A stretch of 64,000 nucleotides of DNA from CBDHFQ01 sp965262565 (GTDB taxonomy: Bacteria > Bacteroidota > Bacteroidia > J057): assembly GCA_965262565.1 (NCBI GenBank), contig CBDHFQ010000036.1, positions 124,001-188,000 of the forward strand, written 5' to 3'. This document shows positions 1-8,881 of the stretch, one piece after another; position 1 is the stretch's first letter, and every line of letters begins with the position of its first letter. The notes beneath the pieces were generated by a model. The model saw only the letters and a program-made list of their open reading frames with translations. It was not told the DNA's origin and searched no databases. The position numbers and the translations under genes were made by a program.

Positions 1-1032
1 ACCACAGATATGGGCGATAAAGCAATTACAGGATTCGTCTTAGTAGATTCTGATACGGACATGGATATTATGATGATTAATGATGGAGATGTGATTAATA
101 TAAACACACTCCCTGTTCCTAATATTAACATCAGAGCAAATGCCAGCTCGGATTCTGTAGAAAGTGTGTTGTTCACTGTAAACGGTAACTTCTATACGAT
201 AGAGAATTTTGTTCCTTATGCCATAGGCGGAGATTTCGGTGGAGATTATAATGCTACCCCATTTTTCCAGGTAGGAACATATACCTTAATGGCCACTCCT
301 TATTGTGAAGATGGGGCTGAAGGAGATGCAGGTACTCCTTTAACCATTACGTTTGAATTAGTAGATGGTGAACCTGCTGATCTTTCCTTAGCAGTTAGCA
401 GTTTCACTTTGTGGGATGCCGATGCCGATGATGCTATAGGAGAATTAATGACAGGAGCGATGCTTTCTGCTGATGATGCTACAGGCGCTAATATCAGTGC
501 AAATACGGAAGGAGAAGTAGGAAGCGTGGTATTCACCTTAAATGGAGAAATTTTCAATGTGGAAAATGCAGCTCCATTCGCACTTGCGGGAGATGTAGAT
601 GGAGATGTGCTACCGATTGACTTACCAGTTGGTGAACATACTCTTACCGCTACGCCTTACAGTGAGTCAGATGGTTCAGGTACAGAAGGTCAATCTCTCA
701 CCATCATTTTCAGTGTGTCTGGTGATACCTCAGCTTCACAAGGAATTTCTATCAATCCAGCCTCTATAAGAAAAAGCAAAGAGATGGATCTGGCTATTTA
801 TCCCAATCCTGTTCAAAGAGAAATTTTTATCTCAACTGAAAAAGATATGGAGGATAGATTAGAAATTACTATTATGAACCTGAATGGAGACATCATGCAT
901 AAAACGATGATAGATAAGATGTCTATTGGAATCAATATAAAAATGGACATGGAAAGTTTACCTCAAGGCATTTACATTATGCGTATCCAAAATGAGAATC
1001 ATTTCGAAATAAGACGCATTTTGAAGCAATAA
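1..1032 (+). CDS. T9SS-sorted surface protein, C-terminal part (5' end outside window)
   Basis: The frame is open from the first base, so the ATG at 10 is probably internal and the gene starts upstream. Two copies of a repeat of about 110 residues are visible, with the pattern [VL]-D-x-D-[TA]-D, then V-x-F-x-[VL]-N-G, E-N-x-x-P-[YF]-A and T-x-T-A-T-P-Y-like ends. Such repeats are common in large secreted proteins of Bacteroidota. The last 80 residues are a type A T9SS sorting domain: a Y-P-N-P-V motif, then L-P-Q-G-I-Y and a basic tail ending K-Q. The protein is inferred to cross the outer membrane through T9SS and be anchored or released at the surface. Ligand and function are unknown. A strong terminator follows. 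Confidence 0.8.
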   Translation, partial: TTDMGDKAITGFVLVDSDTDMDIMMINDGDVININTLPVPNINIRANASSDSVESVLFTVNGNFYTIENFVPYAIGGDFGGDYNATPFFQVGTYTLMATPYCEDGAEGDAGTPLTITFELVDGEPADLSLAVSSFTLWDADADDAIGELMTGAMLSADDATGANISANTEGEVGSVVFTLNGEIFNVENAAPFALAGDVDGDVLPIDLPVGEHTLTATPYSESDGSGTEGQSLTIIFSVSGDTSASQGISINPASIRKSKEMDLAIYPNPVQREIFISTEKDMEDRLEITIMNLNGDIMHKTMIDKMSIGINIKMDMESLPQGIYIMRIQNENHFEIRRILKQ

Positions 1033-1055
1033 CAATGAATTATTATATCAACTCA

Positions 1056-1086
1056 AAGACCACTCGATTCGGGTGGTCTTTTTTTA
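1056..1086 (+). terminator. Intrinsic terminator after the first gene
   Basis: The arms AAGACCAC (1056-1063) and GTGGTCTT (1073-1080) pair, with further inner pairing around an ATT loop, and run straight into seven T bases. It lies 24 bases after the stop at 1032 and separates this gene from the convergent TonB receptor gene. Confidence 0.9.
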
Positions 1087-1118
1087 TTAATGCTATCAAA
1101 AAATAATGATTAGCACTA

Positions 1119-3596
1119 TTATAAGGTCATTTGAAGCGTAAGATAAAAAGTACGGGGAGTAGAAGGAATAATACCAGGACCTGGGTATCCTGTAGCCCTT
1201 CGAGTGAAATAGGATTCATTGGTAAAATTGTTCAGTCCGGCCTCTAATTTGAAGATATTCACCACATACGAAAGAGAGACATCCCAAATGTTATAGCTAG
1301 GAATGGCCCCTATAATTCCATTTTGATTATCATTTACATTCTGAGGAGCATTTGACGCATCTGTAAATTGATCCGATAAAAAAGTATACTGAACATTGCC
1401 CAACAAATTTTTATATCCGAAATTTATCCCGGATTTGAGATTGAGTAAAGGAACGAACTCCACCTCATTTCCCTCTACACCAGGTATTTCAGAGGATAAA
1501 TATTCAGATCGAGTGATAGAAGTATTCGCAAACCAACTCCATTTAAATTGATCCATTGACTTGAAAAATGTCTTTCTAATATTCCAGTCCACTAAACTCT
1601 CGAACCCATACATCACTGCTTTCCCTATATTTCCTCTGAATCTTACTACTCTGCCTGTTTCTATTAACTCCCCATCAGCGTTTTGTAATTGTTCTGCTCT
1701 TAACACCTCTCCTAATCTATCATCATACAGTAACGCATACCCCCCTATATCGTATGAAAGGACAGCGTTAATTCTTCCTCTTATTCCTCCATCAGCTGTA
1801 AATCCATTCTCATCAGAAATATTGGGGTCCACTTGAAATGAAGGATTAACCACTCTTATATCTGCGAAAGTTACTGATCTGTAATTTTGAGAAACATTTC
1901 CATACAACTCTGCCTGCTTACGAAGTTTCCAACTCGCCCCCAATCCCAGTAATAAAAAATTTCTTTCAAAGGTCCGGTTATCTTCAAATTCAGCATTTCG
2001 AATAGGATTCCCAGCTAGGTCAAAATCTATCCGACGAAAGGTACCTTCACTTTCTGTTTTAATATGCTCTAACCGAATGCCTGGAGTAAGGGAAAAGTTA
2101 TCCGATAAATAGAAAATGTGTTCTCCAAATACCACCAAATTTAGATTTGGAAAGAAAAAATCCGATTGGTTGGGATAATTTGGGTAGTTATCCAGGGCTA
2201 ATTGAAAATCGGGATCAGCATTATTGGTTCCTGGTCCCTGAATGGCACTATTTCTTGATTGATAATATTTGGTTCCAATAAGAAATACAGCTCTTCTGCT
2301 TCCCAATTCATATTTGTGTAGTAGCCGAGATTCCACCCCCCAATTGTGAAAATTATTCACTATTAGATCTCTGGGAGCACTTAAATCATCTGTCTGGGAA
2401 ACCCTGTTGGTCCTGAATCCTACAGCACTACGTTCAGCATCTAATCCAAATAAATTAATACTCAGCTCAGTATTTGTAGAGAAGGTATGCTTTAATTTAA
2501 GAGAGTATAATAACCAATTAACCTCAAACCAATTTCTGGTTCTATTACTAAAAGTAGGATCATTAATAAATTGAGCATCGGTTAGGCCTCCTGCTTGTTG
2601 AGCTAAATAATTCAAATAGGTAAATTCGAATTCTAATTTCGTTTTCCTCGACCATTGATACCCTAAATGAGCAAAGGCATTCTTAGCGTCGAACCCAGAA
2701 TTAGGTCTGAATCCGTCTCCTTGTTTGTAATCAAAAAAAGAGTAATAGCTGAACTTTCCGATCGTACCTCCCACACTATTAAAAGAAGAGAACAGATCAT
2801 TGGATCCATAAGTGTGTCTGGATGTCCACTCAAATTTTTTAGAGATAGGTGGTTGCTTAAATGTAAAATTGACCAATCCCCCAAATTGGGTTCCATATTG
2901 AAGAGAGGCGGCTCCCCGAACAATTTGAATTTCTTTTAAAGCAGCTGCTGGAGGAGTGTAGTAGCTTTCAGGATATCCTAATACATCGGCACTAATATCA
3001 TATCCATTCTGACGAATATTGAAATTAGCTGAACGATTCGGGTCCAATCCTCTTCCTCCTATACTCAATTGCAAACCTCCATCATCAGACTCATAAATAT
3101 TTAATCCTGTAATCTGACTATAAACCTGCCGGGCATTATTGGTAGCCAAATTCGCAATCAATTGATCCAATAGCACCACTTCTGTCTTTTTTCCTGCATA
3201 AATAGCTGTTCCTTCTACCTCTTTCAAGCGTTTTAAGGCAAAGAGTTCCTCTCTCTTTTCTGCGATGACTACCTCAGATAATTCATATCCAATGGGTTCT
3301 AACAGGAATGACCCGCTAGTAGAATCCTTATCTATAAAGATGGTATCTTTTAATGTTTGGAACTTCGGAGAAAACAGGACCACTTCCCAATCGCCTAAGC
3401 TCAGATCATTAATGGTAAATACACCATTCTCGTCTGAGAAATAACTTTTATCCCCTTCTTTCAAGTAAATTTCTACCTCTGTTACAGGGGACTTATCCAA
3501 TGCACTAACGACCACCCCCTGAAAGATGTATTGGGAGTAGCCACATTGTCCTATAATGAGCCAAAAAATAAGTGCACTACAATCCTTTAATTTCAT
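1119..3596 (-). CDS. TonB-dependent outer-membrane receptor (FecA-like) with carboxypeptidase-regulatory-like N-terminus
   Basis: The ATG at 3596 gives a good signal peptide (M-K-L-K, then a hydrophobic stretch, ending near C-G-Y-S-Q). A longer reading frame from 3629 begins with TTG and is less likely. After the signal comes a carboxypeptidase-regulatory-like beta domain of about 80 residues, then a plug domain (R-G-A-A-S-L-Q-Y-G-T-Q-F-G-G), then a 22-strand-type barrel ending with an aromatic terminal strand (F-Y-L-T-L-Q-M-T-L). The family imports ferric siderophores, haem or other large ligands using TonB energy. The gene overlaps the upstream HTTM gene by 20 bases and is last in an operon with imelysin and DUF4856 genes, which points to iron or haem. 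The substrate is inferred. Confidence 0.88.
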   Translation of the reverse strand: MKLKDCSALIFWLIIGQCGYSQYIFQGVVVSALDKSPVTEVEIYLKEGDKSYFSDENGVFTINDLSLGDWEVVLFSPKFQTLKDTIFIDKDSTSGSFLLEPIGYELSEVVIAEKREELFALKRLKEVEGTAIYAGKKTEVVLLDQLIANLATNNARQVYSQITGLNIYESDDGGLQLSIGGRGLDPNRSANFNIRQNGYDISADVLGYPESYYTPPAAALKEIQIVRGAASLQYGTQFGGLVNFTFKQPPISKKFEWTSRHTYGSNDLFSSFNSVGGTIGKFSYYSFFDYKQGDGFRPNSGFDAKNAFAHLGYQWSRKTKLEFEFTYLNYLAQQAGGLTDAQFINDPTFSNRTRNWFEVNWLLYSLKLKHTFSTNTELSINLFGLDAERSAVGFRTNRVSQTDDLSAPRDLIVNNFHNWGVESRLLHKYELGSRRAVFLIGTKYYQSRNSAIQGPGTNNADPDFQLALDNYPNYPNQSDFFFPNLNLVVFGEHIFYLSDNFSLTPGIRLEHIKTESEGTFRRIDFDLAGNPIRNAEFEDNRTFERNFLLLGLGASWKLRKQAELYGNVSQNYRSVTFADIRVVNPSFQVDPNISDENGFTADGGIRGRINAVLSYDIGGYALLYDDRLGEVLRAEQLQNADGELIETGRVVRFRGNIGKAVMYGFESLVDWNIRKTFFKSMDQFKWSWFANTSITRSEYLSSEIPGVEGNEVEFVPLLNLKSGINFGYKNLLGNVQYTFLSDQFTDASNAPQNVNDNQNGIIGAIPSYNIWDVSLSYVVNIFKLEAGLNNFTNESYFTRRATGYPGPGIIPSTPRTFYLTLQMTL

Positions 3597-4971
3597 CTTC
3601 AAATGGTAATATCCAGGTTTTATGTTCAAAAGATTCCGTAAGCTCAGTTAAATCTACTGTTGGATCTATATATGGTCTACTTCTTCTTCCATTTAATGCC
3701 ACATAACTCTCCACATAGACTTTGGGAGAGAATATTCCTTGAGACTCATAATGAGATTTTAGGAAATGAGCATATTCCAATATAAAATCAGGTTGTGTGG
3801 CCATTTGTTTTTCCTGAAATGCGGTAAGAAAGCGAGCATTATCCACATAGAAAGAGCTACCCGTTTCTCCATTCACTATTTTAAATTGGGCGTACCCCGC
3901 TTTTTCCATTAGCATCACCCGCCAAGAGAATCGATAACCTTCCTCTGTCCAGAAAAGCTCTCCGGGATACCATAAATATCGAAAGGGAAAAGTAAATTGG
4001 ATAAGGAAAAATATGCTTAGGACTATATATGTACCTTTTTGCTGAAATGCATATAGTGGTTGGTAAAAGTGCTGATTATCAAATATCTCTTTTTTTATGC
4101 CAATGATCCTAGAGATGCCTGCTAAAAGCTTGTGGTGGAATTGGGGCTCAAAAAATATCATAGCGCTCACGATCATGATATAGGGAAACATACCGATGGG
4201 AAATAGTACTCTTGTGAGAACATGAAAAAAAACAACCAAAACAAAAGCAATCGTTCGTGTTGTTGGGATAAGAAGTAAAAAGGGAATGCATAAATCGTAC
4301 ATAGCCCCAGACCAACTAAAAGCATAGTGAATCCAGCTTTGTTGGAACAAATTGCCTAACAGAGGAATATCATAATTGGAAGGTAGCCATATCTTCAGTG
4401 GCATAGCATGAAACAACCAATCTGAATTTAGTTTAGCTAAACCGGCATAGAAATAAACGATACCTAATAATAATTTAATAGCATCTACTGTCCATCGGGG
4501 TACATATTGAGATCTTAGGGAGGGATTTCTGTAAGCATCTATAGAGAAATAGGCATGGCAGGGAAGAAAAATAAGCAGGAAACTTAAAATGCTGATGAAA
4601 TAGTAGTGATTCAGATAAGTGGTTTTATCCATCAACTCTATATAGGTAAAGCTAAGAAAGAACATCAACATGGAATATCTGTAGGCCCAACCTAAAGTGA
4701 TGAGAATGGTCGATATGGCACAAATGATAAAAATACCGTAAGTATAAATGCCCATAGGTTTTACCCATTCGAATCCATAGTAGGAAAAAAAGAAGGAAGG
4801 TTGAATATATAGTTTATCTATCCAGCCATAAGCGGTAAAACGGATGAGGCTCCACAGCATGAGAATGCCAAAAAGGATACGGAAGACTGCCAAAGGAGCA
4901 GCTTCCGTTCGTTTCGTAAGACATTGCCAAAGGATTGACCTTTTTTCTATATGATTAATCTCCGTCTGCAT
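3577..4971 (-). CDS. HTTM-domain membrane protein (vitamin K gamma-carboxylase-like)
   Basis: The 464-residue protein has many hydrophobic segments in its first 310 residues and a soluble C-terminal part. The N-terminal pattern (A-x-F-R-I-x-F-G-x-L-M, then a Y-x-Y-A-G-L-A-K-L-N-S-D-W motif) fits the HTTM family, which is homologous to vitamin K-dependent gamma-glutamyl carboxylase. Bacterial members have no settled function, but they often sit beside imelysin and TonB-receptor genes, as here. The start overlaps the end of the imelysin gene by 17 bases and the end overlaps the receptor start by 20 bases, so translational coupling is likely. A role in iron uptake is inferred from context. Carboxylase activity is not shown by anything in the sequence. 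Confidence 0.82.
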   Translation of the reverse strand: MQTEINHIEKRSILWQCLTKRTEAAPLAVFRILFGILMLWSLIRFTAYGWIDKLYIQPSFFFSYYGFEWVKPMGIYTYGIFIICAISTILITLGWAYRYSMLMFFLSFTYIELMDKTTYLNHYYFISILSFLLIFLPCHAYFSIDAYRNPSLRSQYVPRWTVDAIKLLLGIVYFYAGLAKLNSDWLFHAMPLKIWLPSNYDIPLLGNLFQQSWIHYAFSWSGAMYDLCIPFLLLIPTTRTIAFVLVVFFHVLTRVLFPIGMFPYIMIVSAMIFFEPQFHHKLLAGISRIIGIKKEIFDNQHFYQPLYAFQQKGTYIVLSIFFLIQFTFPFRYLWYPGELFWTEEGYRFSWRVMLMEKAGYAQFKIVNGETGSSFYVDNARFLTAFQEKQMATQPDFILEYAHFLKSHYESQGIFSPKVYVESYVALNGRRSRPYIDPTVDLTELTESFEHKTWILPFEDEIKGL

Positions 4972-6142
4972 CTACAAAGTCCACACTAATATTAAGTGCC
5001 TGGAGCATATCCACTTTCAAAAGTACTACATTTAGCTGTAGTTGATCATAAGTGGAAAGCATCTGAGAATTATCGGTCTCAATCTGTAGGCTAAAATTAT
5101 CCGATAAGTTTTCTGCCTGATTTCTAGCAGCATCAAATTGATTATTAATCAAAGTGCTCAGGTCGGTACTATTCTTTATGGTATTTAAGAAATCCAGGTT
5201 TTGAGCTAGGCTAGGACCGTTGCTTGATCCATTAAAAGAAACGCCATTAAAAAAATCTTGTACCGCATCTATAGAAGCCAACAAAAGGGGTTTTGATATG
5301 TCGCCTTTGTATAATGCCTCCACATGACCTGGGAGAGGGGAGCCGGAGAATACACCAGCAGGAATACCTACTTTCCCCGCTCTCAGCGCTTTTTCAAAGT
5401 AAAAAATATAATCATTGACTAATCTATTTACTGAGGCAGTGGCTGTAGATCCACTATTATTAACAAATTCATCTCTAAATCCTCCTTGCCAATCAGCTAA
5501 TACCGATTGGGTTAGTTCGCTCATCCTTTCTGTAACAGCGTTGAGGTATTGTAGATAATTAGCCGCATTAATATGTGTTGTGTAAAAAGCCAGGATATCA
5601 TCTTCATTGGCACGAATACCAGCTGAACTTCCCAGCCCAAATAATAAATAGTCTAAGGCAGAAAACCCTTGAGCATCAATAAGTGAGGGTAAGACTAAAT
5701 TATAATCTCCACTACTAATATTTTCTTCTATTTCTGAGATATCTGTCGGATATATATTCAGGTTTTCTCTCAACGCTATTTCCTCAGCTTTCCCAATAGA
5801 AAACATAGACACGCGTTGCCATTGAAGATAGGCATTGAACCAGGCATCTCTCAGAGAAGATAGATTATCACCTGTTTGTTCAGAGGAAAATTCAGCTACT
5901 TCAGCCTTAAGATTTTCCATCTGGCGATTAAACGCTACAAATTCGGGGATAATGATATTGTCCGCCCAATGCGCCAACATCGCTTGTCTGTCAAAATCAT
6001 TAGTTGAACCTATATCATTAATTGGATCACTATCGTCACTACATGAATAGAAGGATCCTAAACTAAAGATAATCAGTAGGATGGCTAATTTTCTTGAAAG
6101 AATCGAATGAGGTAATAGATTGTTTTTTTTGATAAAATACAT
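4955..6142 (-). CDS. Imelysin-family lipoprotein (peptidase M75-like)
   Basis: The 395-residue protein has a basic N-terminus, a hydrophobic segment and a lipobox near F-Y-S-C-S, so it is probably a lipoprotein. The body is alpha-helical. Near residues 157-167 it has G-F-S-A-L-D-Y-L-L-F-G, which aligns with the imelysin G-x-H-x-x-E signature but carries S and D instead of H and E. That variant is known in imelysin-like proteins that are not thought to be peptidases. Family members (for example IrpA) are iron-regulated and needed for iron uptake. Its position between DUF4856 and HTTM genes, upstream of a TonB receptor, supports the same role. Confidence 0.88.
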   Translation of the reverse strand: MYFIKKNNLLPHSILSRKLAILLIIFSLGSFYSCSDDSDPINDIGSTNDFDRQAMLAHWADNIIIPEFVAFNRQMENLKAEVAEFSSEQTGDNLSSLRDAWFNAYLQWQRVSMFSIGKAEEIALRENLNIYPTDISEIEENISSGDYNLVLPSLIDAQGFSALDYLLFGLGSSAGIRANEDDILAFYTTHINAANYLQYLNAVTERMSELTQSVLADWQGGFRDEFVNNSGSTATASVNRLVNDYIFYFEKALRAGKVGIPAGVFSGSPLPGHVEALYKGDISKPLLLASIDAVQDFFNGVSFNGSSNGPSLAQNLDFLNTIKNSTDLSTLINNQFDAARNQAENLSDNFSLQIETDNSQMLSTYDQLQLNVVLLKVDMLQALNISVDFVDADGD

Positions 6143-6217
6143 GGTTGTTAGGTCAATGAAAAATTTTGTATTATTTAAGATATTGGACTTCTAGTAATTA
6201 TTAAATTTCTTCTTATA

Positions 6218-7453
6218 TCATTCTGCTGCCTGGGCAACCGTAAATTCAAATCTATCTGCAATTTCCTGGGATATTCTGTCCAAAGTAACCACCGTAATAT
6301 CCCAGAGTCCATTTTCACCATCTCCAAGTATATTTGCCATAAAATCATCCACCTCTGTCTTTGACAAATATGGACCATTGGTAGAAGGATTCCTGGTGAA
6401 TTGCAGGCTATAGATAAAGCCTAGACCTTCGGATAAATCATGGAATACTGTTCCTAATGATGGTGTGCTTTGTTCCAGGCCTATTTTCGCTTGTTGCAGA
6501 TAATAAACAGCTCTGATACCTATTACTTCTGAAATTTTTTCTCTGATAATTTGTGCCTGTTCATCACGAAGCTCGTAATTCTTAGCTACAATAGCTGCTC
6601 TTCCCAGCTTAAAGGCGTCAAAAATCTCATCTGCAATTCCGGTAAAATCAGGATCTCCTTCTACCCTACCGATGTATTTATTTATAAAGCTATCATCCCC
6701 ACCTATAGTGATATTGGGATCTGTAATATCAGCAGCAGTACCATAAGCGTAACCATAAGCTTCATCCCACTTATGCTCCATGAAGGTGTAGTTTTCACCA
6801 TCTTCTAGTACATCGGCATCATTTTTATCTCTACTATCCGCTTCGTCTAATACACTAACGCTTAAATAATTATTCAACATTTGATCTGCCATCAAGGCAC
6901 CAATCAATCCCTTATTTACCAACTGATTATATTCTACCCCTTGCCCATTTATATATCTGACAGAACTTCCATCAGCAATTTGTCCAGCTACCCCAGGTGC
7001 TGCCAGCTCATTTTCATTTGGGAATACTTCCGAGATTTGTGCAGCCATCCAACTTTCGAATTGACCTTTGATGGCTGCGCCATCTGTGGTATTAGCTGAA
7101 AAATAATCTTTGGAAGCTGCTACTTTACTTTTAATCGTTTTTGTAGAGCTATTCAATGCTGGATCGGAGAATGGAGCGACGTCTTCCCCAGTTAAGGTTT
7201 CGTTCCTGTACATTTCTATCAATGAATTCTCAGTAGCACCATCAAAATCCAACATTGCACTGATTAGTTCTTCTCCCATGTTGATTCTATCCGTTTGACC
7301 ACTAAAAGAAACCGAGGTAGAACCATTTCTTTTAAAATCAAAGGTAGCAGGCGCTTCTACTGAATTAATATCTATGGAAGGATCATCATCGTCTGAACAT
7401 GCGAAAAAGAAAATACCACAGATTAATAGGATGATTGGGTTAACATTCTTCAT
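6218..7453 (-). CDS. DUF4856 lipoprotein
   Basis: The 411-residue protein starts with M-K-N-V-N-P-I, a hydrophobic stretch and a lipobox ending F-F-F-A-C-S, followed by an acidic D-D-D-D linker. The body matches DUF4856: T-F-D-F-K-R-N-G-S near residue 38, and later E-H-K-W-D-E-A-Y-G-Y. Members are Bacteroidota lipoproteins usually encoded next to imelysin, and are thought to be part of an iron or metal acquisition apparatus at the cell surface. The gene is first in the operon and 75 bases upstream of the imelysin gene. The molecular function is unknown. Confidence 0.85.
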   Translation of the reverse strand: MKNVNPIILLICGIFFFACSDDDDPSIDINSVEAPATFDFKRNGSTSVSFSGQTDRINMGEELISAMLDFDGATENSLIEMYRNETLTGEDVAPFSDPALNSSTKTIKSKVAASKDYFSANTTDGAAIKGQFESWMAAQISEVFPNENELAAPGVAGQIADGSSVRYINGQGVEYNQLVNKGLIGALMADQMLNNYLSVSVLDEADSRDKNDADVLEDGENYTFMEHKWDEAYGYAYGTAADITDPNITIGGDDSFINKYIGRVEGDPDFTGIADEIFDAFKLGRAAIVAKNYELRDEQAQIIREKISEVIGIRAVYYLQQAKIGLEQSTPSLGTVFHDLSEGLGFIYSLQFTRNPSTNGPYLSKTEVDDFMANILGDGENGLWDITVVTLDRISQEIADRFEFTVAQAAE

Positions 7454-7468
7454 AGCCTAATTTTATTT

Positions 7469-7484
7469 AGATTAAGTCTAATCT
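7469..7484. promoter_or_regulatory. Inverted repeat before the iron-type operon (possible operator)
   Basis: The arms AGATTA and TAATCT are separated by AGTC and lie 15 bases upstream of the DUF4856 start codon. The arrangement loosely resembles a metalloregulator (DtxR- or Fur-type) box, but the spacing differs by one base from the DtxR consensus. The assignment is inference from position and symmetry only. Confidence 0.35.
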
Positions 7485-7604
7485 CAAATAGCAGTTCAAT
7501 ATTCAGGAAATTAAATATGATAGGCAATACCCATTATTAGGTAATTTTTTTCCTGAACTGAGTACCTAAAATGTATAGGAGACTAAGAATGTAGCTTAGA
7601 GGAT

Positions 7605-7660
7605 CATAAAAAAGAAGAGAGTCCCACAAACACGGGTTATGATCCATGTTTGTGAGACTC
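7605..7660 (-). terminator. Intrinsic terminator after the cohesin-like/DUF1501 operon
   Basis: GAGTC plus CACAAACA (7619-7632) pairs with TGTTTGTG plus GACTC (7647-7660), with one mismatch between the two blocks. Read on the minus strand, the hairpin is followed by a T-rich tract (TTCTTTTTTAT). It lies 47 bases past the stop at 7707. Confidence 0.82.
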
Positions 7661-7706
7661 ATTTCATCAAAAGATTTATTCGTCATTCAAAAGATCATTG
7701 TCGACC

Positions 7707-8831
7707 TTACTGAACTACTACTGATTTGCTAAAGGAGTGTGCCCCATCTTCCACTTTGAAAAAGTATACTCCTTCGCTCCAATTTGTTACGTCTACTTCC
7801 AGTTGAGTGATAGCTCCAGAAATTAACTGTCTATTAGGATAAACTTTTTGGCCCAAAGAGTTTAACACATGAAAGTTAAATGATCCTTGTTCTGGAATGG
7901 ATACTTGAAAGTGGACTACAGACTGAGCAGGACTAGGACCTACTTTTATGCTCATATTATCTGCATTAAGGATCTCAATAGCATTAATTTCACTTTGATT
8001 TTCTGTACCATCGAAATTTACTGCTGTAACTCTATAGTAAAGTTTAGGAACAGAGGATTGGAACACATTAGCATCTTCAAATTCAAAAAGTTCATTTTCG
8101 GAAGCCAATTCCGTATCTGTGATAGTTCCCACAACTTTGAAATTACGCTTATCCAAAGATCTCTCAATGACAAAGGAAGCACCTTCCTGGAAATTACTTG
8201 CTTCCCATGCTAATTTCACATTTTCATCCAATTGATTAAGGATAAAGTTGTTGATTTGAAGAGGAGTAATTCCCGCACAGTCTAATAATTGACTGTTTAA
8301 GTTACTTCCTCTTTTGTAAGCAATAGCTGCAGTTCCATCATTCTTTTCAGCACTATTTAAATGTGTGTGATTAGAGATGATTTTAAGGTCGGGAGATGCA
8401 TTTTTATCTACTACATCAAATTCCAAAAATCCTATTTCTACCCATTCTTCAGCTGTTAATTCCTTACAAGATTCCCCATCTTTATCGAGGATTAGGGTAA
8501 GATTAAACACACCGGGAATCGATAGAGCATCATATTCATGCTTCGCCCAAGGACTTGCTACTCCTCCAAGGCAGGTGTAGGTCTCATTGAAATTCGTTCC
8601 CTGATAGCTTTTAAATTGTATCGCTTCAGGATTGTATTCGAGATAAATGGAAGAGGTTCCAATTTCGATAATCTCCTCTGCAAATGCTTTTATTTGAATA
8701 GAAGTCTTAAAGGTATTTGCATCACAATTTAATGAAGGGGATACTTTGAGCGAGGCTCCGGGAACTGACTGACCAAAGCTGCTGATCCCCATAATTACGC
8801 AGCTAAGGAATAAGAAATAAATACGATTCAT
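7707..8831 (-). CDS. Single cohesin-like domain protein with T9SS sorting domain
   Basis: The ATG at 8831 begins a clean signal peptide (M-N-R-I-Y-F-L-F-L, cleaved near S-F-G-Q). A longer frame starts at 8882 and shares one base with the upstream stop (TAATG), so coupled initiation there is also possible. The first 180 residues are one copy of the beta-sandwich domain repeated in the proteins at 12650 and 18557: I-G-T-S-S-I-Y-L-E-Y-N, then W-A-K-H-E-Y-D, S-I-P-G-V-F-N-L-T-L and E-W-V-E-I-G. A fibronectin-III-like region follows (W-E-A-S-N-F, Y-Y-R-V-T-A-V), then a T9SS sorting domain ending S-V-V-V-Q. The domain resembles cohesin (x-Y-D/N-x-x-x-L-x-F strand). Binding to the neighbouring dockerin-bearing DUF1501 protein is inferred, not shown. 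Confidence 0.75.
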   Translation of the reverse strand: MNRIYFLFLSCVIMGISSFGQSVPGASLKVSPSLNCDANTFKTSIQIKAFAEEIIEIGTSSIYLEYNPEAIQFKSYQGTNFNETYTCLGGVASPWAKHEYDALSIPGVFNLTLILDKDGESCKELTAEEWVEIGFLEFDVVDKNASPDLKIISNHTHLNSAEKNDGTAAIAYKRGSNLNSQLLDCAGITPLQINNFILNQLDENVKLAWEASNFQEGASFVIERSLDKRNFKVVGTITDTELASENELFEFEDANVFQSSVPKLYYRVTAVNFDGTENQSEINAIEILNADNMSIKVGPSPAQSVVHFQVSIPEQGSFNFHVLNSLGQKVYPNRQLISGAITQLEVDVTNWSEGVYFFKVEDGAHSFSKSVVVQ

Positions 8832-8881
8832 AATGTTAGGGATTAATATATGCTTATAGATTTGAGACGTATGGTTAATCA

